A DNA stretch of 64,000 nt from an uncultured Roseibium sp. (GCF_947494555.1 NZ_CANLVF010000002.1:1302001-1366000); one strand, 5' to 3'. Shown: positions 29,690 through 37,610, counted from the stretch's first letter. Numbers and translations: made by a program. The notes: a model not told the origin generated them from the letters alone.

Positions 29690-30454
29690 ATGCAGAAATT
29701 ACTTCTAGTGGCTGCGGTTTCAATTCTGATACCGACGATTTCACAAGCGGCCCCCGTCGACCTTTCCGGCTGGACGGAAAACGGACGACCGAACAACAAT
29801 GCGGGTACCTGGACTGTGCAAGGTGTCAATAATGACTCTGTCGTGCAGTCAAGCAATGGCAATCCTACGGTCTTCTTTGACCCCACCGCCAATTCCCAAG
29901 GTACCTCGCTTGGGGGCAGCATCACGGTCGAAACAACCGGTGACGATGATTTCATCGGCTTCGTCCTGGGTTATCAGAGCAATGAGATAAATAGTACGAA
30001 CGCTGACTTTTGGCTCATCGACTGGAAACAGAATGACCAGAGCCCGGCTGTAGACGGGTTGGCTTTAAGTAAAGTCAGTGGCGATCTCACGACGACGTCA
30101 GGTTCGTCAAACGGAGGTTGGTGGAATCACGCCGGCCCGATTTCCGAAGTGCAGAGAGCCGCGAATCTGGGCAGCACTGGATGGAACGACAATCAGACCT
30201 ATCTATTTGATATCATTTTCACATCGGCATTGATCGAAGTGAAGGTCGATGGTGTGACCGAACTGAGTTATGCAGGCTCTTTCACGGACGGCTCATTCGG
30301 ATTTTACAATTTCTCCCAAAGCCAGGTGCGATATGCCGGGATAACGCAAGATGTCGTAACAACCCCAGTGCCATTGCCAGCTGCCTTGCCGTTGCTTGCG
30401 GGCGGGTTGGGGATACTCGGGTTCGCCGGTTGGCGCCGGCGCAAGTCAGTCTGA
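29690..30454 (+). CDS. Secreted thrombospondin-C-like protein with VPLPA-CTERM tail
   Basis: A 254-residue exported protein. Signal peptide residues 1-20 (ending TISQA). The body matches the C-terminal lectin-like domain of thrombospondins in order of motifs: DDDFIGFVLGYQS, FWLIDWKQND, WWNHAGPISEVQ, LGSTGWNDNQTYLFDI, then GSFGFYNFSQSQVRYAGI. The tail is VPLPAALPLLAGGLGILGF followed by RRRK, the VPLPA-CTERM exosortase sorting signal. It is therefore probably a surface or matrix glycoprotein-type product. The stop codon is overlapped by a 16-bp palindrome and followed by a terminator. Confidence 0.8.
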   Translation: MQKLLLVAAVSILIPTISQAAPVDLSGWTENGRPNNNAGTWTVQGVNNDSVVQSSNGNPTVFFDPTANSQGTSLGGSITVETTGDDDFIGFVLGYQSNEINSTNADFWLIDWKQNDQSPAVDGLALSKVSGDLTTTSGSSNGGWWNHAGPISEVQRAANLGSTGWNDNQTYLFDIIFTSALIEVKVDGVTELSYAGSFTDGSFGFYNFSQSQVRYAGITQDVVTTPVPLPAALPLLAGGLGILGFAGWRRRKSV

Positions 30455-30468
30455 GCGAGCGCTCGCTC
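30453..30468. repeat. Perfect 16-bp palindrome at the stop of the VPLPA gene
   Basis: GAGCGAGC followed directly by GCTCGCTC. It overlaps the TGA stop and lies 12 bases ahead of the terminator hairpin. Confidence 0.7.
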
Positions 30469-30478
30469 CATGAATTAG

Positions 30479-30502
30479 AAAGCGGCTTACGAGCCGCTTT
30501 TT
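30479..30502 (+). terminator. Rho-independent terminator after VPLPA-CTERM gene
   Basis: AGCGGCT (30481-30487), loop TACG, AGCCGCT (30492-30498), then TTTT. A textbook intrinsic terminator 26 bases past the stop. Confidence 0.9.
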
Positions 30503-30601
30503 GCACTTTGGTTCGCTAAATGCGCGTTTCGAACGAACAGAATCAGGAAAGATCGTGCCGATCCCGGCGCTGAGAGATCCATTTCGCGAGCGGACGGAAA
30601 A

Positions 30602-31264
30602 TCAAACTTTACGCGCAACGACGAACCTGCTGTGCGGCTCCGGATAGGTGCCAGTCTCGATAATGTCGAAGCCAGCCCGGCCGATCATCAATTCAACCGA
30701 CTCGAAAGAATGAATGCGCACATAGGGTGCCTTTCCAAACAACTGCATCAACTTGATCAACGGCAGAAACAGCCAGGCCTTGCTTTTCAGACAGACGGTT
30801 TTCGAGATAAACAGGCCACCCGGCTTCAACAGGCTGTTGACACGGGCCAATACACTCTCCGGGTCTTCGACGAGATGGAGATAGTTGTATCCCAGGATGG
30901 CATCATAACCTCCGTTCTTGTCGACCTCCTCGCCGAAGGCATCGGCAACGGCGAAACTCAATCCCGCCGGAGCCTCTCCTTTTTCGCGTGCGGCCTGAAG
31001 TTTTTCGTCGGCAATGCCGATCATACCCGGAGCAAAATCGGTTCCCAGGTAAGATCCGACATCACCTGCCAGCAACAGCGCCGTCGACCCGGTTCCACAC
31101 CCAAGCTCGAGCACATTGTCGTTTGGTCCAAGATGCTCGAGCGTGCGTTCAAGTGTCTTTTCGTAGGCCGCCTGGTTCTTGATCGGCTGCGCGGAATACT
31201 TGCGCGCCAGACGGTCCCAGAACACCGTATTCAGGTTTTCATTTTGCGTCATCGTCATGGTCAT
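30602..31264 (-). CDS. Class I SAM-dependent methyltransferase
   Basis: A 220-residue methyltransferase with motif I VLELGCGTGSTALLLA and motif II near YLGTDFAPGMIGIA, so it binds S-adenosylmethionine. Methyl acceptor unknown. I chose the ATG at 31264; a TTG at 31279 overlaps the stop of the upstream methyltransferase and is also possible. It is the last gene of a three-gene minus-strand unit with another methyltransferase and a small ORF. The C-terminal region (FISKTVCLKSKAWLFLPLIKLMQLFGKAPYVRIHSFE is in part hydrophobic) hints at a membrane-associated acceptor. Confidence 0.85.
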   Translation of the reverse strand: MTMTMTQNENLNTVFWDRLARKYSAQPIKNQAAYEKTLERTLEHLGPNDNVLELGCGTGSTALLLAGDVGSYLGTDFAPGMIGIADEKLQAAREKGEAPAGLSFAVADAFGEEVDKNGGYDAILGYNYLHLVEDPESVLARVNSLLKPGGLFISKTVCLKSKAWLFLPLIKLMQLFGKAPYVRIHSFESVELMIGRAGFDIIETGTYPEPHSRFVVARKV

Positions 31265-31275
31265 TGGTCTTGCTT

Positions 31276-32058
31276 TCAAACAGTCTCGATGGGGTGATAA
31301 GGGCCGGCAACCTCGTGCAAGTCAGAGTTCCCGCAACTTGCCTTGCGGCCTACAATGGCCCGGCTCAGGTTTCGTGTCCAAACACCTGTGCCGACCCTCA
31401 GGTTTTGCGCATCAGTCAAACCTTCGTTCTTGAGCCATTCCAAGACACTTGAAGATGAAAGCTGTTGCGTACGCCATTTCAGGTGCACATATGCGCCGAA
31501 CAGGGATTTCCGTGTCAGCACAAGAAGGAGCGTGCCCCCCGGCTTCAGCACTCTGAGCGCTTCGGCAAGCGCTGTTTCTGGGTCCGGCAGGTGTTCAATC
31601 GTATGCGCGCACATCACAAGATCGAACTCTTCGTCCCTGAAGGGAAGCGTCCGGATATCGGCCAGTTCCAGGCGGCATGGCACGCCTTCGGCCTGCAATG
31701 CCCTCTCCGCCAAAGTCAGCATACGGGGGGAAATATCCACGACTGACAAGTCGAATGGACGCTTCATTTCAACAGCGAAGGCCTTGGAAAGCGCTCCGCT
31801 TCCTGCACCGCAATCGAGCACCTTGATGCCAGGTGCTGGCCCCATCTGCTGCAAGTCAGGCATAATCCGGCGCACCAGGCTGCGATAGGCGGATGGGAAG
31901 CCCAGCCGCGACACCTTTCGGTCCCAACCGGGGGCAATCGCATCGTATCTGCGCTGCAGCTGATGTATCGGATAGGCCTTTCTGTTGACTGATATGTTCC
32001 AGGTTCCAAACCAACGATCGAAAACCGGAATGCGCTGGTCACGCGCGTCTAGCGTCAT
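31276..32058 (-). CDS. Class I SAM-dependent methyltransferase (UbiE/COQ5-like)
   Basis: A 260-residue methyltransferase with motif I VLDCGAGSGALSKAF, an acidic strand-2 end (LSVVDISPRML) and the post-motif pattern FDLVMCAHTIEHLPDPETALAEA typical of methyltransferase type 11 / UbiE-like enzymes. The product could act on a lipid or quinone; acceptor not deducible. The ATG overlaps the stop of the small upstream ORF (ATGA), and its stop is followed at once by the second methyltransferase, so all three are coupled. Confidence 0.85.
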   Translation of the reverse strand: MTLDARDQRIPVFDRWFGTWNISVNRKAYPIHQLQRRYDAIAPGWDRKVSRLGFPSAYRSLVRRIMPDLQQMGPAPGIKVLDCGAGSGALSKAFAVEMKRPFDLSVVDISPRMLTLAERALQAEGVPCRLELADIRTLPFRDEEFDLVMCAHTIEHLPDPETALAEALRVLKPGGTLLLVLTRKSLFGAYVHLKWRTQQLSSSSVLEWLKNEGLTDAQNLRVGTGVWTRNLSRAIVGRKASCGNSDLHEVAGPYHPIETV

Positions 32059-32201
32059 TTCCGTTTCCCGTTCCTTCTTCGCAGTCCAACCTGTTGCAGG
32101 AGCGATCGACCGATATCCAGGCCGCCCGCGGGTGAAGAAATCATCTCCAGAACCGAAAGCGTCATGTTGAACAATTGCAGCAAAATCCAGTGTGGGCTCA
32201 T
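32055..32201 (-). CDS. Small hypothetical protein, 48 residues, leads the methyltransferase operon
   Basis: A 48-codon frame starting MSPHWILLQLFNMTLS and ending with a basic tail (RRRNGKRK). Support: a strong AAGGAG eight bases before the ATG at 32201, and a four-base ATGA overlap with the downstream methyltransferase, the usual sign of translational coupling. The first 20 residues are hydrophobic enough for membrane contact. A longer frame through the same stop (to 32435) runs across the divergent LysR promoter and is not credible. Family unknown. Confidence 0.6.
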   Translation of the reverse strand: MSPHWILLQLFNMTLSVLEMISSPAGGLDIGRSLLQQVGLRRRNGKRK

Positions 32202-32287
32202 CGGCAGCACTCCTTCCACCGCGTAGTTAAGCCTTAAAAATTCGAATGGGAATTGCCGAAATTTCACTGGCTGATATACAAATTTGT

Positions 32288-33205
32288 ATGAATTGGAAGA
32301 GCATCTCCTTTGACTGGAATCAGGCGCGCGCCTTTCTGGTAACGGCGGAAGAAGGGTCGCTGTCGGCGGCTGCCCGCGCACTCGGGCTGACGCAGCCAAC
32401 GCTGAGCCGTCAGGTCGCAGCGCTGGAGGAAGCACTCGGCGTCACGCTTTTCGAGCGTGTTTCCAAAAGTCTGATCCTGACAGACGCCGGAATTGAGCTT
32501 GCCGAACATGTGCGTGCGATGGGAGAGGCCGCCAGCCGGATTTCGCTGACCGCATCCGGGCAATCCCAGCAGATCGAAGGACTGGTGACGATTTCAGCAA
32601 CGGATCTCACCGCTGCTCTGATCTTGCCGGAAATACTGCGTGACCTGCGGGCCAAGGCGCCTTCCATCGAGCTCAAGATCCTGTGCACCAACAGTCTCAG
32701 CGATTTGCGCCGGCGCGAGGCCGACATCGCGATCCGTCACATTGAACCTGACCATCCGGACCTTTACGCACGCAAACTGCGCGAGGCACCTGCCAGGATT
32801 TATGCGGCCCGATCCTATCTAGAAAAGTTCGGCCGGAAACTGTCAAAGAAAGACGCACCCGGCCTCGATTTTGTCGGTTATGACAACAATGCCGAACTGG
32901 TCGGTTACCTGCGCGCCTTTGGCCTTGATGTGAGCGAAGCCAACATAAAGCTGGGGTCACCGAGCGGGATTGTCGCCTGGCAATATGTGCGCGAGGGCTT
33001 CGGTCTGTCGATCATGGCGGACGAAATCGCAGCAAGATGCCCTGAAATCCAAAGGGCCTTTGACGATGTCGAGCCGGTCACCTTTCCGATCTGGCTGGTG
33101 ACCCACCGGGAACTTCACACAAGCCGCAGGATAAGAATGGTCTTCGATCATCTGGCCGATGGCTTGCTGAAGGTGAAGCGTGAGGCCGGTGCCGGATGCC
33201 GCTAA
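32288..33205 (+). CDS. LysR-family transcriptional regulator
   Basis: A 305-residue LysR regulator. The winged HTH is at residues 8-65 (FDWNQARAFLVTAEEGSLSAAARALG, TQPTLSRQVAALE), followed by a substrate-binding domain. I start it at MNWKSISFDW (32288), which matches relatives; the frame extends to 32246. It is divergent from the small-ORF/methyltransferase unit 86 bases away and probably controls it. Inducer unknown. Confidence 0.9.
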   Translation: MNWKSISFDWNQARAFLVTAEEGSLSAAARALGLTQPTLSRQVAALEEALGVTLFERVSKSLILTDAGIELAEHVRAMGEAASRISLTASGQSQQIEGLVTISATDLTAALILPEILRDLRAKAPSIELKILCTNSLSDLRRREADIAIRHIEPDHPDLYARKLREAPARIYAARSYLEKFGRKLSKKDAPGLDFVGYDNNAELVGYLRAFGLDVSEANIKLGSPSGIVAWQYVREGFGLSIMADEIAARCPEIQRAFDDVEPVTFPIWLVTHRELHTSRRIRMVFDHLADGLLKVKREAGAGCR

Positions 33206-33209
33206 GAAC

Positions 33210-33680
33210 TCAAGCGCCAGTTACGACACGATGAAGGCCCGACGATGCAGGCAAGGTATCACGCGGGTGAATATCCGCGAAAATCTCAATCACGTTGTTC
33301 TCCGGATCCCGAAAGAACAAGGTACGGTGCGGAAAGTCCTGGTTGGTAGGTGGTTCTATGACATCAATGCCTTTGTCGGTCAGCGCCTGATAGGCCAGAT
33401 CAACATCGGCCGGTGGGACCCGGAAACTCAGCTGAATACCGGCAGAACCGTCCGATTTCCGCGGACCGTCGTAGGCGCGACCGCGCGGGCGAAGCGCCAG
33501 GAACAAAGTACCGACCCTGAAGGCGATGAAATGCCCCTCCTCCTCCTGTTCGATTTCGAAATTGAAAATGTCGATGAAGAAAGCTCTCATTTTCTTCCAA
33601 TCGTCACAAAGCACGATCACGTAGTCGATGCTGCGGATCGCGCGAAGCCCGCTTCGGTCATTTATGGTCAAATCTCCCAT
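33210..33680 (-). CDS. Glyoxalase/bleomycin-resistance (VOC) family protein
   Basis: A 156-residue vicinal-oxygen-chelate protein. Two beta-alpha-beta-beta-beta modules are visible: IDYVIVLCDDWKKMRAFFIDIFNF-type first helix and strand, then VPPADVDLAYQALTDKGIDVIEPP and TLFFRDPENNVIEIFAD. The last motif (F-x-D-P-x-x-N-x-I-E-I) is the metal-ligand Glu strand of VOC enzymes such as lactoylglutathione lyase or dioxygenases. Specific reaction unknown. The ATG at 33680 lacks a clear ribosome binding site; a GTG at 33737 in frame is an alternative. Confidence 0.82.
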   Translation of the reverse strand: MGDLTINDRSGLRAIRSIDYVIVLCDDWKKMRAFFIDIFNFEIEQEEEGHFIAFRVGTLFLALRPRGRAYDGPRKSDGSAGIQLSFRVPPADVDLAYQALTDKGIDVIEPPTNQDFPHRTLFFRDPENNVIEIFADIHPRDTLPASSGLHRVVTGA

Positions 33681-33803
33681 CACGTTCAGACGAAAACTGC
33701 CTTGCCGGGTGGAAGCCCTCAACTCAGACCTTCTCACGCGGAGGGATAGAAATTCTCGGTCTAGATGCCGGGCGCTTCATGTTAAACGGACCTGGGAAAA
33801 CGA

Positions 33804-34400
33804 ATGACTTACAGGCTTCCATCACTGAACACGTTGCGAGCCTTTGAGGCTGCCGCCCGGCATCTCAGCTTCAAGACCGCCGCCGACGAACTGGGCGTTA
33901 CTGCCGGCGCCGTGAGCCAGCAGGTGAAGAAGCTCGAAAACTCGCTGGGTGTGCTGTTGTTCCGCCGTCTGCCGAACGGTCTTTTACTGACAAGTGAAGG
34001 TGAAACCTATTTGCCGGCAATAACGCAGGTTTTTGAGGACCTGACGCACGCGACCGAACAGATCGCACCGGACATAAACAGCCGGAAATTTCGGGTCGGC
34101 CTGTGTCCGGCCGTGCGTGGTCTTCTTCCGGCAAACTGGCCACATCACAATGAGAACCTGCGCCGACACGTGCGCGAATGCATCGAGACCTCAGACATCG
34201 ATTTGCTATTCGACAATGAACTGGATTGCCTGATCAGACCCGGAGGCGGACCGTATCGTGACCTCACGCTCGTTGTCGTCACATGCCCGCAGCGCGCTCA
34301 CGACCTGCACTTTGTCTGCAGGCCAGGGACCGCCGAATGCGCACAATCCAGGGCGATTTTGGCCGATCTAGCGCAGCATTTGGCCTGTTGCGGGAAGTAG
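33804..34400 (+). pseudogene. LysR-family (GcvA-like) regulator, internally deleted
   Basis: 198 residues against about 300 expected. The HTH (residues 8-65: LNTLRAFEAAARHLSFKTAADELGV, GAVSQQVKKLE) is intact. The effector domain begins normally (FRVGLCPAVRGLLPANWP, then ELDCLIRPGGGPYRDL) but jumps at about residue 160 to what looks like the normal C-terminal end of such proteins (LHFVCRPGTAECAQSRAILADLAQ). About 100 residues of the ligand-binding core are missing with the frame kept, so an in-frame deletion is likely. It could still bind DNA but probably not an inducer. Divergent from the VOC gene. Confidence 0.6.
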
Positions 34401-34498
34401 GATCGCGGTCGTCCGGACATCTTCGAAGCCTCGCATCACCGGGGCACGCTGGCGCATCGGACGAAAAACCTTGGTCGCGCCAGGGTGCAGCAAGCACG

Positions 34499-35167
34499 TC
34501 AATCGTCATCATCGTCTTTGTCCAGGTCAGTCGGCGTATAAGTATTGCCCTCGCCGCGCAGAAACGCACTTCCAACCGGCGATGACAGGAGATCTACAAA
34601 ACTGTCGTCCTTGTTGAGAACCACCCCGATCGCAACATAGGAGGGACTTGGATCTTCGTTGTATTCCTCGTCGGAAAGTTCATCGACATCGGCCCTGATG
34701 CGCCAACCCGTATCGGGGTATTTGTCACTTTCCTCATGTTCGGGCGGTTCGCGGTACAGGAACCCGATGCGCGCGCGACCCTCAAGGACCGCGTCATCCA
34801 CAAAGCAACGGGCAAACCAGCGGTTAAAGCCACTCTTGAAGCGTTCCTTTTGGGCCGGGTCCTCCCAATCGACGCTGATAATGTGAAAGAGGCTGAAATC
34901 GATGTTGGCGCCGCATTCCAAACCTGGAATGTCCGCCGGATCGTTGTCCAGGGTTCCAGTCAACCGATCTTCCTCTCTTCTTTCCACCTTCACCCACATG
35001 CGCTCCGCGCCATAGGTTTCTGTCGGCGGAACAGCCCTGAAGATCAGTTGCACCAGCTGGCCGGGCGCAATCTCGGAGAGCTCCTCTTCACTCGGCAGGT
35101 AAAACGTGTAGGGCGCTTCCCGCTGGTTGGGCCGGGGATCAAGCAATTCGTAGACGTCAGCAGCCAT
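34499..35167 (-). CDS. DUF2314-DUF2185 fusion protein
   Basis: A 222-residue soluble acidic protein. Residues about 25-115 resemble DUF2314 (PGQLVQLIFRA, ERMWVKVE, GTLDNDPADIP, GLECGANIDFSLFHIISVDW). Residues about 145-210 resemble DUF2185 (DTGWRIRADVDE, YVAIGVVLNKDDSFVDLL, PVGSAFLR), a domain found in immunity proteins of polymorphic toxin systems. The last residues are a run of Asp/Lys. No toxin gene is adjacent, so it may be an orphan immunity-type protein or serve another role. Confidence 0.75.
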   Translation of the reverse strand: MAADVYELLDPRPNQREAPYTFYLPSEEELSEIAPGQLVQLIFRAVPPTETYGAERMWVKVERREEDRLTGTLDNDPADIPGLECGANIDFSLFHIISVDWEDPAQKERFKSGFNRWFARCFVDDAVLEGRARIGFLYREPPEHEESDKYPDTGWRIRADVDELSDEEYNEDPSPSYVAIGVVLNKDDSFVDLLSSPVGSAFLRGEGNTYTPTDLDKDDDDD

Positions 35168-35233
35168 TTTTCCGAAGGTCCCAGAACATTGACGGGCGAC
35201 ATCCCGTCCTTCCTTGCCCAGACCGGCCCTGTC

Positions 35234-35500
35234 TCACCGCGGCTTGGCAAACGATGCGTCTTCGGTGCCCTTCAGGCAGGCCACGATCCAGGGGTAACTG
35301 TCGGTCACGTAGTAGGCATAGGCACCGTTGACGGTCATGCCGTTGCACTCATCCAGATCACCAGCTCCCGTGAATTCGTAGTTGGAGCGGTAGAGGCCAT
35401 TATAGGCGCCTCCCGGGTTACCATCACCTGACGGCCGGTTTCCGGTTTTCAGTGTATATCCGGGGATAGGTTTGTGTACTGTCTCCCCAATCACAATCAC
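35234..35500 (-). pseudogene. Remnant of a YHYH-domain protein
   Basis: An 88-codon frame whose translation matches only the end of YHYH-domain secreted proteins: GGAYNGLYRSNYEFTGAGDLDECNG, then Y-A-Y-Y-V-T-D-S-Y-P-W-I-V-A-C-L-K-G-T. The preceding two thirds of such a protein (signal peptide, DGxPIYGP part) are absent: an in-frame stop lies just upstream at 35504-35506. The GTG at 35500 has no ribosome binding site. A decayed 3' fragment left by deletion. Confidence 0.65.
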
Positions 35501-35573
35501 ACGCTACGACACTAACAAACAGCTTAGTTTCGAACCCCGTCTTTTGAAACCTCTTTAGTGAACGAATAGCGCT

Positions 35574-36473
35574 TTATCTCAGCATCCAGTTGAGCACGAG
35601 GCGCCAGTCGGTCATGCGGATCGGTGTGCCGTGTGTGCCGGTGTCGAAAAGCGTGAACTTGATCGGATACCCCGGAGCGCGGGATTTGATCTGCTTGTAG
35701 AAATTGGCCTGCGTCTCCCAATTGTAGACACGGTCCAGAGTCCCCTGCCCCATGTAGATGGGAACATTGCGCGAGAGCGCGCCAGAGCCAAGGAAATTCG
35801 GATCCTTCGGCGAGCCCAGGAGCATGATGCCGCTCAGAAGCCGGGAGTAATTGGCGTTGCGCACCAGGTTCCAGCAGATGATCCCGCCCATCGAGCCGCA
35901 GGCGACAACCACTTTTGCTCCGGGAGAAAGCTGTTTCTGATACTGGATCAACGCGGCAACATCCGCGGTCCCGCGCTTGTCGAAATTCTTGATGTCGACA
36001 GTGAGGTAGGCGCCGCCGTTGCGCACCATCAGGTTCTGGACCCGGTTGAAGTTGCCGCCGAATGAGACGTCGTTCATGCCCTGGAAACGGTTGCCTCCCT
36101 GGCCGTGAATGTAGATGACGATCGCCCTGGCACCGCCTTTCCACTTGCCCGTTCCCATATAGGAGATCGTGCGGCCATTCGCCTGCAGTTCGGCGCTGCC
36201 CCTACCGCGCTTCGGCTTGTAGGAGACATAATTGCCGAACACCTTGCGTTCATCGACCTCGTCGCGGTCCCGCAAGTCGCGCTGCTTGGAGTATTCGACG
36301 ACGATAAAGTCGCCGTCATAAAGCGTTTCGGTGATCTTCTTGTACTTGAACAGGCGATCCTTGTACGGCTTCAGGACATCCGCCTGAGCCACGCCGGAAA
36401 ATGCAACGGCGGCTCCCACCATCAATCCGCCGACCAGCGGGGCCAGGCGAACAGACATCAATCGTTGCAGCAT
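35574..36473 (-). CDS. Secreted alpha/beta hydrolase-like protein
   Basis: A 299-residue exported protein: signal peptide residues 1-31 (ends AQA). The oxyanion-hole motif IYIHGQGGNRFQ is clear, and a nucleophile elbow VVACGSMGGIICW follows at about residue 190. The elbow reads C-G-S-M-G, so Gly at -2 is replaced by Cys. A late GTHGTPI supplies the likely His. It is therefore an alpha/beta hydrolase with a slightly atypical elbow. Substrate unknown; periplasmic or secreted. GGACG seven bases ahead of the ATG serves as ribosome binding site. Confidence 0.8.
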   Translation of the reverse strand: MLQRLMSVRLAPLVGGLMVGAAVAFSGVAQADVLKPYKDRLFKYKKITETLYDGDFIVVEYSKQRDLRDRDEVDERKVFGNYVSYKPKRGRGSAELQANGRTISYMGTGKWKGGARAIVIYIHGQGGNRFQGMNDVSFGGNFNRVQNLMVRNGGAYLTVDIKNFDKRGTADVAALIQYQKQLSPGAKVVVACGSMGGIICWNLVRNANYSRLLSGIMLLGSPKDPNFLGSGALSRNVPIYMGQGTLDRVYNWETQANFYKQIKSRAPGYPIKFTLFDTGTHGTPIRMTDWRLVLNWMLR

Positions 36474-36857
36474 TAAGCGTCCTTTGTTCCGAAAAGGCGT
36501 TTCAACATGGTGAGCATTAACCTACGCGTCGCGCATTTCCAGCGCAATTGCCTGCACGGCAAAAACCGGCTCCCGTTCACATGTGACGACACAAGACCCT
36601 TTTCGTCCGCAAGCATGCGACTGTCCGTTGCCGGCATCGATGAATGGCCGCAAGGCCAGGGTGCCGTTTTATGCCAATGGAAGAACTACCGAGAAAACCC
36701 CGAAGGTTATCCACACTGCCTCTGACAGGCTGAATAACTTCCTCGCAAATTGCGAATTTAAGGAATTGGTAACCATAAAAACCCAAGACTTTTCAAGAGA
36801 TAGGTCCGAAAGAGACCGAACCGCAAGACGATGCACGGCAAGTTCAGGAGAACCCAG
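36474..36857. other. Intergenic region with parA-type gene promoter
   Basis: 384 bases between divergent genes. No coding evidence. The part near 36700-36850 is AT-rich and probably holds the promoter for the ParA gene; the ribosome binding site AGGAGA sits eight bases before 36858. Confidence 0.5.
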
Positions 36858-37562
36858 ATGCCAGTCATTTCCTTCGCAAACGCAAAAGGCGGCGCCGGCA
36901 AGACCACAGCTGCGCTGTTGCTGGCGACAGAAGTCGCGGCACGGGGAAAGCGCGTGACCATCTTCGATGCCGATCCGCAAAAGTGGATTACGAAGTGGTA
37001 CGAGCTGCCGGAGAATAACCCCGGCATTTCGGTCGTCAGCGAAATGTCACCGGCCTCCGTTACCGAACAGATCACCCACGCGGCCGAGTACTCGGATTAT
37101 GTGATTGTCGACCTGGAAGGCACGGAGAACCTCATTGTTGCCAATGCGCTTTCGGTCTCGGATCTGGTCGTCATCCCAATCCAGGGGTCTTCGATGGACG
37201 CACGCGGCGGCGCCAAGATCCTGACCCTGATCAAGAAGCTTGAAAAAATCGTGCGGCAGGACATCAAACACTGTGTTGTCCTGACACGCACGAATGCCGC
37301 CGTGACCACCCGCGCCATGAAGGCCGTCCAGGACTTCCTCGCGGCTCAGAACATCGATGTCCTTATGACACCGATCGTCGAGCGGGCCGCCTTCCGCGAC
37401 CTGTTCGAATTCGGCGGCGGATTATCGACACTCGACGCGTCGGTCGTTTCGGGCGTTGCCAAGGCACGGGAAAATGCATCGCTTTATGCAGCCGAGATCC
37501 TGGAACGCGCCATCAAGGTTCCCAGAAAACGCTGGTACAACATTTTCAAACGCGCCAGCTGA
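36858..37562 (+). CDS. ParA-family ATPase (stand-alone)
   Basis: A 234-residue ParA/MinD-type ATPase. The deviant Walker A is K10-G-G-A-G-K15-T-T, and the strands DADPQKWITKWYE and VIVDLEGTENL follow, as in the small ParA/VirC1 group. I start it at 36858 (MPVISFANAKGG) because AGGAGA precedes it; the frame extends nine codons further. No parB, parS-like repeat or replication gene is adjacent, so it may position another cargo rather than partition a plasmid. It ends in a strong terminator, so it is a monocistronic gene. Confidence 0.85.
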   Translation: MPVISFANAKGGAGKTTAALLLATEVAARGKRVTIFDADPQKWITKWYELPENNPGISVVSEMSPASVTEQITHAAEYSDYVIVDLEGTENLIVANALSVSDLVVIPIQGSSMDARGGAKILTLIKKLEKIVRQDIKHCVVLTRTNAAVTTRAMKAVQDFLAAQNIDVLMTPIVERAAFRDLFEFGGGLSTLDASVVSGVAKARENASLYAAEILERAIKVPRKRWYNIFKRAS

Positions 37563-37586
37563 CCCTTAGCTAGCCGCGTTTCCTGA

Positions 37587-37610
37587 AGCCGGGCACTGCC
37601 CGGCTTTTTG
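37587..37610 (+). terminator. Rho-independent terminator after the ParA gene
   Basis: AGCCGGGC (37587-37594), loop ACT, GCCCGGCT (37598-37605), then TTTT. Perfect stem 25 bases past the stop. Confidence 0.92.

Noticed and set aside
36858..37562. Plasmid partition locus
   Set aside because: No parB, replication gene or iteron-like repeats are near the ParA gene.
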